From the NCBI GenBank assembly GCA_012974475.1, contig JAAXQD010000253.1, positions 1 through 6,024 on the forward strand: DNA of 6,024 nucleotides, given 5' to 3'. The notes under the pieces were generated by a model. It ran no database searches. It saw nothing but the letters and a program-made list of their open reading frames with translations, and was not told the origin of the DNA. Both the position numbers and the translations under genes were made by a program. Below are positions 1-5,885 of the stretch, in pieces; position 1 is the first letter of the stretch; each line of letters opens with the position of its first letter. The DNA comes from Desulfobacterales bacterium (lineage in GTDB: Bacteria > Desulfobacterota > Desulfobacteria > Desulfobacterales > UBA11574).

Positions 1-93
1 ATCTTTAAACTTTAATTTCTATATTGTTATCTTAAAAAAATCAAGATTAACTTTGGCAAACTCCCGGGAAGTCGTTTCCGAACGACATAGACT

Positions 94-876
94 TCACACC
101 TCAAGATCTTCATTAGAGCGAGGGGATAATTCGTCGTTTCCGATTTTTAAGAAAATAAAAAATTCCCTGTTTCCTTTCGGGCCGAGTAAGGGTGAAGGGA
201 TGACAAATTCGCGAATAAGACTCAATTTGGTAAAATAATCGGAAAGGTCTTCGATAACCTGAGCATGCAGAACAGGGTCGCGCACAACACCGCCTTTCCC
301 GACATTACCTTTTCCAACTTCGAACTGGGGTTTGATCAGGCCAAGAATTCCGGCACTTTTTTTCATGAACTTTAATACCTCGGGAACGACTTTTTTAAGG
401 GAAATAAAGGAAACATCTATGGTAACCAGATCTACAAGTTGCGGCAGAGCTTCGGCAGGCATATACCGGATGTTTGTTCGCTCGATGACCACCACCCGGG
501 GATCCTGGCGCAATGGCCATGCCAGTTGTCCATAACCGACATCCACAGCAAAGACCCGGTTTGCTCCGTGCTGGAGAAGGCAGTCTGTAAACCCGCCGGT
601 GGAGGCACCCACGTCGAGGCAGGTAAAACCGGTTATATCACCTGCCAGGACCTGTAGAGCGCTTTCGAGTTTAAGGCCACCTCTGCTTACATAGGGAATG
701 TCTTCTCCTTTCAAAACAACGACATCCTCTGTGGAGACCTGTGTCCCGGGTTTATCCACAGGGTGGTTGTTGACCAGAACTTTTCCAGCCATAATAAGCG
801 CCCGGGCACGTTGTCGACTGTGTGCGAGTTTTTTTTCTACAACGACCCGATCGAGTCTTTTTTTGTTTGGGGACAT
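94..876 (-). CDS. tlyA: TlyA-family rRNA (cytidine-2'-O)-methyltransferase
   Basis: This is a SAM-dependent 2'-O-methyltransferase of the TlyA/hemolysin A family. Characterised members methylate C1920 of 23S rRNA, and some also C1409 of 16S rRNA. The 260-residue length is usual for the family. An S4 RNA-binding domain occupies about residues 6-65 (RLDRVVVEKKLAHSRQRA, then ALIMAGKVLVN). Next come the linker motif SRGGLKLESAL (64-74) and a Rossmann-type FtsJ-like domain, with SAM motif LDVGASTGGFTD (87-98), IDVSFISL (153-160) and IKPQFEVGKG (181-190) leading into GVVRDP. K69, D154, K182 and E238 (in GNREFF) sit where the K-D-K-E catalytic tetrad of FtsJ-like enzymes is expected; this is my alignment by eye. 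The ATG lies 24 bases after the dxs stop, with only a weak ribosome-binding site (GAGC), so coupling to dxs is likely. It is the last gene of the visible operon. Older annotations call this family hemolysin, but the motifs support the RNA methylase role. I cannot tell whether it targets one or both rRNA sites. Confidence 0.95.
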   Translation of the reverse strand: MSPNKKRLDRVVVEKKLAHSRQRARALIMAGKVLVNNHPVDKPGTQVSTEDVVVLKGEDIPYVSRGGLKLESALQVLAGDITGFTCLDVGASTGGFTDCLLQHGANRVFAVDVGYGQLAWPLRQDPRVVVIERTNIRYMPAEALPQLVDLVTIDVSFISLKKVVPEVLKFMKKSAGILGLIKPQFEVGKGNVGKGGVVRDPVLHAQVIEDLSDYFTKLSLIREFVIPSPLLGPKGNREFFIFLKIGNDELSPRSNEDLEV

Positions 877-900
877 GGATGGGCTCGCTTGACGATAACC

Positions 901-2778
901 CTAAGCATTTTTTAGGAGGCGCTTGGCGGTCTCGACAATTGCAGGCGCGTCAATACCGTATTTAGACCGGAGAAGTTTCTGGGGGCCGTGCTCAACAAAG
1001 GTATCCGGCACCCCGATGCATTTCAGATGAAACCCGGATATTCCCTCATCGCTCAAGCACTCCAGAACTGCACTTCCAAATCCTCCCTGACGAACATTCT
1101 CCTCAACCGTTATGATCCGCGGTATCGACCGGGAAAGGGTTGTGATCAAATCGACATCCAGAGGTTTTACAAAACGGCAGTTAACCACCGTAGCGGATAC
1201 CCCCTGTTCTTTTAGCGTTGCATGCGCGGAAAGTGCCTCGAAAACAGACTGTCCAATGGCCAAAATAAGAAGATCATCTCCTTTTTTGAGCACTTCTCCT
1301 TTGCCGATGGGTATGGGAACATCCTGATTTTCCATTTTGACCCCCTCGGCGGTTCCCCTGGGGTATCGAACGGCAATAGGGCCCATATGGTCGATGGCGG
1401 TGACAAGCATTCTGCAGAGTTCATTCTCATCCTTTGGGGCCATAACGACCATATTGGGAAGACTTCGAAGATAAGATAAATCGAAAACACCATTATGGGT
1501 TGCTCCGTCCTCTCCTACGATTCCCCCCCGATCGATGGCAAATACCACCGGCAGCGCTTCGATACAAACATCGTGCAATATCTGATCATAGGCACGCTGA
1601 AGAAAGGTAGAATATATGGCCACAACGGGCCTAAAGCCCTCGGTGGCCAAACCTGCTGCAAAAGTTACGGCGTGCTGTTCCGCAATCCCCACATCAAAAA
1701 ACCGGTCCGGATAAGCATCTGCAAACTTTACAAGGCCCGTACCTTCCGGCATGGCGGCTGTAACGGCGACGACCCTGTCATTTTTTCCTGCCAGTTTTAG
1801 CAGGGTCTGTCCAAAAATCTGGGTATATGTGGGGATGGAGCATTCTGTGTTGATGCTTTCCCCCGTATCGGCATTAAAGCATCCAACACCGTGAAAATAA
1901 ACAGGGTTTTTTTCAGAAGGCGGGTATCCTTTACCTTTTTTCGTCGTTACATGAAGAAGAACCGGCTCGTTTAAGCATTTAATATTGTTAAGTATGTCGA
2001 TAAGATGGTTAAGGTTGTGTCCGTTTATGGGCCCAAAATATTCAAAGTTAAAGGCTTCGAACAACATTCCCGGAGTAATAAATGTTTTAAAAGATTCTTT
2101 TGAACGTTTTGCGAATTTATAGATATCGCCACCGAATTTCGGCAAGGATTTAAAAAAATCTTTAAGGTCTTGTTTAAAATCTTGTATGTATTTGGCAGAA
2201 AAAGTTCGACTTAATAAAGAGGATATGGCACCGACATTGTGTGCGATGGACATGTCATTGTCATTTAATATGACCAGAATGTTTTTGTTAATGTCTCCAG
2301 CCTGGTTAAGGCCTTCATAAGCGAGCCCTCCGGTCATAGAGCCATCCCCTATGACCGCGATAACTTTGGTGTTGTCCTTTTTCAAGCGTTTGCCACATGC
2401 GATCCCGAGGCCTGCAGAGATAGAGGTGCTGCTGTGCCCTGTTGAAAATGCATCGTAAGGACTTTCGCTCATCCGGGTAAACCCGCACACCCCGCCATGC
2501 TGGCGAAGCGTGTGAAATCGCTCCCTTCGTCCGGTCAGCAGTTTGTGAGCATAGGCTTGATGACCCACATCCCAGATAATTTTATCATCCGGTGCGTTAA
2601 AGACGTAGTGGATGGCAATTGCCAACTCCACAGCACCTAAACTGGGTGCAAGGTGGCCGCCATTTTTGGATACCACATCAATGATGACCTGCCGTATCTC
2701 TGACGCGAGGGACGGGAGATCATTTTTGGGTATTTTTTTTAAATCTGCAGGAGAATCGATTTTTTCAAGAAAACTCAA
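901..2778 (-). CDS. dxs: 1-deoxy-D-xylulose-5-phosphate synthase
   Basis: Dxs is a thiamine-diphosphate enzyme that condenses pyruvate with glyceraldehyde 3-phosphate to give DXP, the first step of the MEP isoprenoid pathway; DXP also feeds thiamine and pyridoxal synthesis. It is about 625 residues, the normal full length. Numbered from the TTG start, the N-terminal transketolase half has GGHLAPSLG (40-48), DVGHQAYAHKL (70-80), the ThDP/Mg motif GDGSMTGG (144-151) with NDND (172-175), and KKGKGYPPSE (280-289). The middle pyrimidine-binding domain has the catalytic glutamate in DVGIAEQHA (E367) and DRGGIVGEDGATHNG (416-430). The C-terminal transketolase domain has TVEENVRQGGFGSAV. Start choice: a GTG at 2790 opens the frame but lies inside the only good Shine-Dalgarno sequence (AAGGAG, 2795-2790). 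TTG at 2778 is 11 bases downstream of it and gives MSFLEKIDSPADLKK, which fits the family N-terminus. The gene follows ispA after 15 bases, and its product supplies the pathway that feeds IspA. No key residue is missing. Confidence 0.96.
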   Translation of the reverse strand: MSFLEKIDSPADLKKIPKNDLPSLASEIRQVIIDVVSKNGGHLAPSLGAVELAIAIHYVFNAPDDKIIWDVGHQAYAHKLLTGRRERFHTLRQHGGVCGFTRMSESPYDAFSTGHSSTSISAGLGIACGKRLKKDNTKVIAVIGDGSMTGGLAYEGLNQAGDINKNILVILNDNDMSIAHNVGAISSLLSRTFSAKYIQDFKQDLKDFFKSLPKFGGDIYKFAKRSKESFKTFITPGMLFEAFNFEYFGPINGHNLNHLIDILNNIKCLNEPVLLHVTTKKGKGYPPSEKNPVYFHGVGCFNADTGESINTECSIPTYTQIFGQTLLKLAGKNDRVVAVTAAMPEGTGLVKFADAYPDRFFDVGIAEQHAVTFAAGLATEGFRPVVAIYSTFLQRAYDQILHDVCIEALPVVFAIDRGGIVGEDGATHNGVFDLSYLRSLPNMVVMAPKDENELCRMLVTAIDHMGPIAVRYPRGTAEGVKMENQDVPIPIGKGEVLKKGDDLLILAIGQSVFEALSAHATLKEQGVSATVVNCRFVKPLDVDLITTLSRSIPRIITVEENVRQGGFGSAVLECLSDEGISGFHLKCIGVPDTFVEHGPQKLLRSKYGIDAPAIVETAKRLLKNA

Positions 2779-2789
2779 AATATATATCA

Positions 2790-2795
2790 CTCCTT
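2790..2795 (-). promoter_or_regulatory. dxs ribosome-binding site overlapping the ispA stop region
   Basis: On the minus strand the bases are TAAGGAGTG. The TAA (2796-2794) ends ispA, and AAGGAG (2795-2790) is a strong Shine-Dalgarno match. The last G of the site is also the first base of the in-frame GTG at 2790, so that GTG cannot be served by this site. The next plausible start downstream is TTG at 2778. This site therefore decides the dxs start and suggests that ribosomes finishing ispA can re-initiate on dxs. Confidence 0.7.
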
Positions 2796-3690
2796 ATTTT
2801 TTTCTAACAACAATATAATGCGCAATGGCCCGGAGCGGATCAGCTTTATTATCAAAATAATCGAGCACTTTCAAGGCATCGTTTACAAGTTTTTTTACAA
2901 ATTCTTTGGATTTTTCCATCCCAAGTATGGAAGGGTAGGTGCTTTTTCCCCGGGCTTGATCCGTGCCGACATCTTTTCCCATAATATCAGGGTCACCTTC
3001 AACGTTCAGTATGTCATCGGTTATCTGAAAGGCAAGCCCGATATTTCTTGCGTAATTTTTAAGATTTTCAATTTGATCACTGTTTCCATTCCCCAAAAGG
3101 GTTCCGGAAATAACGGATGCCTCAATCAGGGCGCCGGTCTTTAAACGATGCATTTTTTTAAGATCCTCTAAACCAAGAACGTCGCCTTCGGCGGCAATGT
3201 CTTGCATCTGTCCCTCGATCATGCCTTTACATCCCGCGGCCGTTGCGATGGTGTGTATAACACGGAGCCGGTTAAAGGCATGATCTCTGTCGGCAGATTC
3301 GACGGATGAAAGGATCTCAAACGCCAGTGTAAGAAGGGCATCACCGGCAAGAATTGCCGTAGCTTCATCAAATTTGATATGACACGTCGGCCGTCCCCTG
3401 CGGAGGGTGTCATTGTCCATGGCAGGAAGGTCATCATGGATCAGGGAATACGTGTGAATCATCTCTATGGCGCAGGCAGCCCGCATGGTATCGTCCGAGT
3501 GCCTTCCCACAGTTTCTGCGGCCGCAATACACAAAATGGGCCGTAAACGTTTTCCACTGGACATCAGAGAATATCTCATGGCATCTTTAATCGTGGAGTC
3601 CTTGGATTTATTCTCGATTATTACACCCAAGGCATGATCGATCTGTTTTCGTTCAGAAGACAGGTATGAATTCAGATCGAATTTATTCAT
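2794..3690 (-). CDS. ispA: polyprenyl (farnesyl) diphosphate synthase
   Basis: This is a short-chain trans-prenyl diphosphate synthase that condenses DMAPP and IPP to geranyl and then probably farnesyl diphosphate. It is 298 residues and all-alpha, the usual IspA size. Visible motifs are SGKRLRP (45-51), which binds IPP; the first aspartate-rich motif DDLPAMD (D86, D87, D92), with the two-residue PA insertion of bacterial type II FPP/GGPP synthases; KTGALIEAS (184-192); and FQITDDILNVEGD (221-233) followed by GKSTYP (248-253). Tyr81 and Ser82, five and four residues before the first motif, match E. coli IspA and favour a C15 product. GGPP synthase remains possible. The second motif reads DDILN instead of the textbook DDxxD. 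The start is ATG at 3690, which overlaps the xseB end by 8 bases. An upstream ATG at 3732 would bury 14 extra residues in xseB without family support. The gene sits directly before dxs, whose product feeds its substrates. Confidence 0.94.
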   Translation of the reverse strand: MNKFDLNSYLSSERKQIDHALGVIIENKSKDSTIKDAMRYSLMSSGKRLRPILCIAAAETVGRHSDDTMRAACAIEMIHTYSLIHDDLPAMDNDTLRRGRPTCHIKFDEATAILAGDALLTLAFEILSSVESADRDHAFNRLRVIHTIATAAGCKGMIEGQMQDIAAEGDVLGLEDLKKMHRLKTGALIEASVISGTLLGNGNSDQIENLKNYARNIGLAFQITDDILNVEGDPDIMGKDVGTDQARGKSTYPSILGMEKSKEFVKKLVNDALKVLDYFDNKADPLRAIAHYIVVRKK

Positions 3691-3925
3691 CTTCCGGCTC
3701 GATTTCCGAGATAAACGGTTTCTCAAAAACATTGCCGGTCTGATCTTTTAACAGAAGGGTAACCCTTTGTTCGGTCTCATCCAGTTTTTCGGAACAGAAT
3801 TTGGACAGTTGAACCCCTTCTTCGAACTTTTTTATCGCTTTTTCAAGGGGCTGATCTCCGGATTCGAGTTCCCGAACGATCTGCTCCAGCTTTTTCATTG
3901 CCTTTTCAAACGTCAGATTGGCCAT
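3683..3925 (-). CDS. xseB: exodeoxyribonuclease VII small subunit
   Basis: XseB is the small subunit of exonuclease VII. Several copies bind one XseA and are needed for activity on single-stranded DNA. The 80-residue protein has the complete family pattern: FEKAMKKLEQIVRELESGD (6-24), PLEKAIKKFEEGVQL (26-40) and CSEKLDETEQRV (44-55). It is an entirely helical, charged hairpin with an acidic tail (EIEPEDE). The ATG at 3925 lies 4 bases after the xseA stop. An AAAGGA Shine-Dalgarno sequence about 10 bases upstream sits inside the end of xseA. The 3' end overlaps the ispA start by 8 bases. Tight coupling to xseA fits the need for small-subunit excess over the large subunit. Identification is secure from motif, size and neighbour. 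Confidence 0.96.
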   Translation of the reverse strand: MANLTFEKAMKKLEQIVRELESGDQPLEKAIKKFEEGVQLSKFCSEKLDETEQRVTLLLKDQTGNVFEKPFISEIEPEDE

Positions 3926-3929
3926 AAAA

Positions 3930-5297
3930 TTATTTTCCTTTTACCTTGCAGATTAGTAAGCCTTTCGCAACCGTCACCTCAAGATCCTGACCAATGGAGA
4001 CCTTTTTTGGGTCTCTGACCACAGCTGCATCTGGAATGGTTCTGGTAATACTGTAACCTCGGGACAAGGTGGCTTCAGGACTCAGCGCATGGAGCCCGGC
4101 CATGGCTTCCCGAAGTAAAAAACGTTTTGTAGTTATAAATATATCTTTATAATTAAGGAGTTTGCCATGATTTAAGTCAAGTTTATCTTTAAGAAATTTT
4201 GTTCGCACTAAAGGATTGTTGGCAAAAAGCCTTTCAGTCTGCCACTTAACACCTTTGTGCTGCTGAACAATGGTTTTGTTAAACGTTTTGACAAGCCGGG
4301 TCATTAAGTCGTCTAGTTTAAGCCTTAGATCTATTATCTTTCGATTTGGATGAACCAGTCGATTGGACATTTCCTGAACCCGAAACTGAAGGTCTTCAAG
4401 ATTTCGCACAAAACGCATTCCTATGAGTGTTGAAAGTTCAGAGACCCTCTTCAAAAGGTCTTGCTTAAGAGGCACAGCAAGTTCGGCTGCGGCAGATGGC
4501 GTTGGTGCCCTTAAATCTGCAACAAAGTCTGCAATACAGAAATCGGTTTCATGCCCCACCGCTGAAATTATGGGAATGTTTGATGCAAAAATAGCTCTGG
4601 CAACAATTTCAGCGTTAAACGCATGGAAATCTTCCAATGATCCACCGCCTCTAGCCAGGATCGCTAAATCCGAGTTGGACCGGAGATTCAGCATCTCAAT
4701 GGCGGATACAATCTCATGTTCAGCGCCGTCGCCCTGAACTTTGACCGGTATGATCTCGATCTGGAGGTTTGAAAAGCGTCGGTTGATAATTTTTAAAATA
4801 TCGTGAACAACGGCGCCGGTCGGAGAGGTTATGATGCTGATTTTTTTAGGCAAAAAGGGTAGGGGGGTTTTGTGTGCCTCATCAAAAAGACCCTCTTCAA
4901 AAAGCCGTGTTTTCAATTGTTCAAAAGCCAGCTGGATGGCCCCTGTACCTTTGGGTTCGAGATATTCAAATATGATCTGATAGGTGCCCCGCGGTTCATA
5001 GACACTGATCCGGCCAAGGCCGGTTATATTCATTCCATCTTCAGGGTCAAATATTAATGTCCGATTCTGATTGCGAAACATTACCGCATTGATCTGGGCA
5101 GCCTCATCTTTTAAGGTAAAATAATAATGTCCAGAAGCTGGAACTCTAAAATTTGAAATTTCACCATTTATCCAGACAAATGGGTAACTTTCTTCAAGCA
5201 ATTTTTTAACTTTGAAGGTCAGTTCGGAAACGGTGTAAATACGACGTTGGTGGCTATCGGAAGGTCCTGAGGACTGGATATTGGGGTGTGAGTTCAT
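3930..5297 (-). CDS. xseA: exodeoxyribonuclease VII large subunit
   Basis: XseA is the catalytic subunit of exonuclease VII, a cytoplasmic, metal-independent nuclease that degrades single-stranded DNA from both ends and acts in repair and recombination. It is 455 residues, almost identical in length to the E. coli protein. An N-terminal OB fold covers about residues 20-115 (YTVSEL, then VWINGEISNF and SGHYYFTLKD). The catalytic domain follows with ITSPTGAVVHDI (156-167), ARGGGSLEDFHAFN (215-228) and SAVGHETDFCIADFVADLRAPTPSAAAELA (245-274). D166, R216, H249 and D252 correspond to E. coli D155, R205, H238 and D241 at a constant offset of 11, so the active site looks intact. A long helical coiled-coil-prone region runs from about 278 to 400, and LSPEATLSRGYSI (405-417) marks the conserved C-terminal segment. 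The ATG at 5297 has no convincing Shine-Dalgarno sequence, but a stop lies just upstream in frame and no other start precedes the OB fold. It is the first gene of the visible operon. Confidence 0.96.
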   Translation of the reverse strand: MNSHPNIQSSGPSDSHQRRIYTVSELTFKVKKLLEESYPFVWINGEISNFRVPASGHYYFTLKDEAAQINAVMFRNQNRTLIFDPEDGMNITGLGRISVYEPRGTYQIIFEYLEPKGTGAIQLAFEQLKTRLFEEGLFDEAHKTPLPFLPKKISIITSPTGAVVHDILKIINRRFSNLQIEIIPVKVQGDGAEHEIVSAIEMLNLRSNSDLAILARGGGSLEDFHAFNAEIVARAIFASNIPIISAVGHETDFCIADFVADLRAPTPSAAAELAVPLKQDLLKRVSELSTLIGMRFVRNLEDLQFRVQEMSNRLVHPNRKIIDLRLKLDDLMTRLVKTFNKTIVQQHKGVKWQTERLFANNPLVRTKFLKDKLDLNHGKLLNYKDIFITTKRFLLREAMAGLHALSPEATLSRGYSITRTIPDAAVVRDPKKVSIGQDLEVTVAKGLLICKVKGK

Positions 5298-5407
5298 TAA
5301 AATAAAACTTTACTGATTGTCGTCGCTCTCTGTAGCATACGCTTTTCAAACAAATTCCTTAAGGGATTGGGATTCATAGGAAAACCATCGATACGATCTG
5401 ATAGAAA

Positions 5408-5441
5408 TTGAATGATTAACACAGTTGACAATATCATTCAA
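5408..5441. promoter_or_regulatory. 9+9 base inverted repeat, candidate operator
   Basis: TTGAATGAT (5408-5416) and ATCATTCAA (5433-5441) are perfect reverse complements separated by 16 bases. The inner bases TTAAC-ACA-GTTGA (5417-5429) add a second, imperfect dyad. The total span of about 34 bases and the spacing of the arms fit a site for a dimeric or tetrameric DNA-binding protein about 110 bases upstream of xseA. The plus strand also carries TTGACA at 5425-5430, and TTGAAT (5408-5413) with TATCAT (5432-5437) 18 bases apart, so the dyad overlaps possible promoter elements. No specific regulator is recognised. Confidence 0.35.
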
Positions 5442-5454
5442 CATAAAACCTGTA

Positions 5455-5486
5455 ATTCGATAGCGTTCTGACGAACGTTATCGGAT
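5455..5486 (+). repeat. 14-pair stem-loop (inverted repeat with TGAC loop)
   Basis: Left arm 5455-5468 and right arm 5473-5486 pair over 14 positions around a TGAC loop. The core CGTTC-TGAC-GAACG is flanked by CGATA and TATCG. The two imperfect positions (5457/5484 and 5463/5478) are both T·G on the plus strand, hence G·U in plus-strand RNA, but A/C mismatches in minus-strand RNA. The stem is therefore continuous only if transcribed from the plus strand. No T-run follows, so it is not an intrinsic terminator by itself. It could be a structured RNA, a protein-binding palindrome or a dispersed repeat copy. Confidence 0.5.
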
Positions 5487-5493
5487 AGGGTTG

Positions 5494-5516
5494 AAAAAAG
5501 GCCATTATTGCCCTTT
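5494..5516 (-). terminator. possible intrinsic terminator of the small hypothetical gene
   Basis: Read on the minus strand, AAAGGGC (5516-5510) pairs with GCCTTTT (5502-5496), including one G·U, around the loop AATAATG. The T-run extends to 5494, giving six consecutive Ts. It lies about 100 bases after the stop of the 89-codon gene and before xseA, the expected place for a terminator separating the two units. The stem is short and only moderately GC-rich, so efficiency is uncertain. Confidence 0.4.
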
Positions 5517-5586
5517 CCTTTTTCCCGACATCGGGCCAACGTCTGATAAGGTATATTATGTAAACTTTACTGCAAGTCGTTTAAAC

Positions 5587-5614
5587 GGGGTTGTTCTCAC
5601 CCAAAGCCCCTTTT
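5587..5614 (+). terminator. weak terminator-like hairpin on the plus strand
   Basis: GGGGTT (5587-5592) pairs with AGCCCC (5605-5610), with one T·G pair, around a 12-base loop, and is followed by TTTT (5611-5614). The T·G pair becomes C/A on the minus strand, so the structure favours plus-strand transcription, where no gene is evident. It abuts the stop codon of the small hypothetical gene on the other strand. It may be chance or the 3' end of an unannotated plus-strand RNA. Confidence 0.2.
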
Positions 5615-5615
5615 G

Positions 5616-5885
5616 TCATAGTTGAGCATGTTTATCTAGAAAATCCCGCAAAGCTGGAAATACATACATATTTTCATGGGGCATTTTGGTGAGGCAAGAC
5701 GCTAGGATCTCGTTTTTCTCATGAGTCGTTTTGTGTTTATCTACAAAGAAATGTTTCTTGCCCCTAATCTTGCACAATCCACTTTCAACTTTGATACCGG
5801 CCTTTCGAAAATTATGCTCTAAAACTGTAATTCCAAGTTTTTCAGCAAGGGCTATCAATTCCTGATACAATGATTCGGGCTTCAT
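5616..5885 (-). CDS. small hypothetical protein, 89 residues
   Basis: I cannot assign a function. The protein is soluble-looking, basic and compact, with no signal peptide or membrane segment. An N-terminal amphipathic helix (SLYQELIALAEKLGITV, 5-21) is followed by a short beta-like stretch, then SGLCKIRGKKHFFVDK (35-50), then a helix EKNEILASCLTKM (56-68) and a C-terminal segment MYVFPALRDFL (73-83). The pattern of a (G/S)GLC-(K/R)-(I/V)-(K/R)-G turn, a hydrophobic strand ending in D, EK-x(3)-LA and a final LPP/FPA-x-R-x-(F/L)L resembles a family of roughly 90-residue uncharacterised proteins I recall from sulfate- and metal-reducing bacteria. That is memory, not a search result. Coding is supported by length, composition and this pattern. 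THEKNE (54-59) is not a HExxH metallopeptidase motif. The ATG at 5885 follows an A7 run and has no Shine-Dalgarno sequence. The frame closes at a TAA 18 bases upstream, so no better start exists. Confidence 0.65.
   Translation of the reverse strand: MKPESLYQELIALAEKLGITVLEHNFRKAGIKVESGLCKIRGKKHFFVDKHKTTHEKNEILASCLTKMPHENMYVFPALRDFLDKHAQL

Larger units (their letters stand above)
5298..5615. other. gene-free leader region rich in inverted repeats
   Basis: This 318-base stretch between the small hypothetical gene and xseA has no credible ORF on either strand. It must hold the promoter of the xseA-tlyA operon unless transcription reads through from upstream. I found no minus-strand pair matching the sigma-70 consensus well. 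TTGTCA at 5431-5426 resembles a -35 but lacks a proper -10, and TTAAGG (5362-5357) with TATGCT (5339-5334) at 17 bases spacing is weak. It contains dyads at 5408-5441 and 5455-5486 and hairpins at 5494-5516 and 5587-5610, plus a short palindrome, CCCGACATCGGG, at 5524-5535. The roughly 60 bases just before xseA show nothing recognisable. Confidence 0.6.

Noticed and set aside
54..59. THEKNE in the 89-residue protein (residues 54-59, not window bases) as a zinc-peptidase HExxH motif.
   Set aside because: The fifth position is Glu instead of His, and no third ligand or family context supports a metallopeptidase.
71..86. Hairpin GTCGTT-TCCG-AACGAC just after tlyA as an operon terminator.
   Set aside because: Only 6 pairs, and no T-run directly follows on the minus strand; the T7 run at 41-35 is too far away and its own dyad (ATCTT/AAGAT) has almost no GC.
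71..143. An 11-base direct repeat, GTCGTTTCCGA, at 71-81 and 133-143.
   Set aside because: Repeats of this length are expected by chance in 6 kb, and one copy lies inside tlyA.
1212..1800. Open frames of about 85-101 codons inside dxs in other frames, on both strands.
   Set aside because: They lie wholly within a well-supported dxs and have no recognisable motif; they are frame shadows.
2818..3144. A 108-codon plus-strand open frame opposite ispA, and similar ones opposite xseB/xseA and tlyA.
   Set aside because: Antisense shadows of intact conserved genes, with shadow-like composition and no ribosome-binding site or family features.
3691..3732. N-terminal extension of IspA to an ATG at 3732 (MFLRNRLSRKSSRK).
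   Set aside because: It lies entirely inside xseB, does not fit the family N-terminus, and the ATG at 3690 with an 8-base overlap is a typical coupled start.
5425..5456. Plus-strand promoter TTGACA (5425-5430) with TGTAAT (5451-5456).
   Set aside because: Good hexamers, but the 20-base spacer is too long, and a start from it would fall inside the 14-pair stem.
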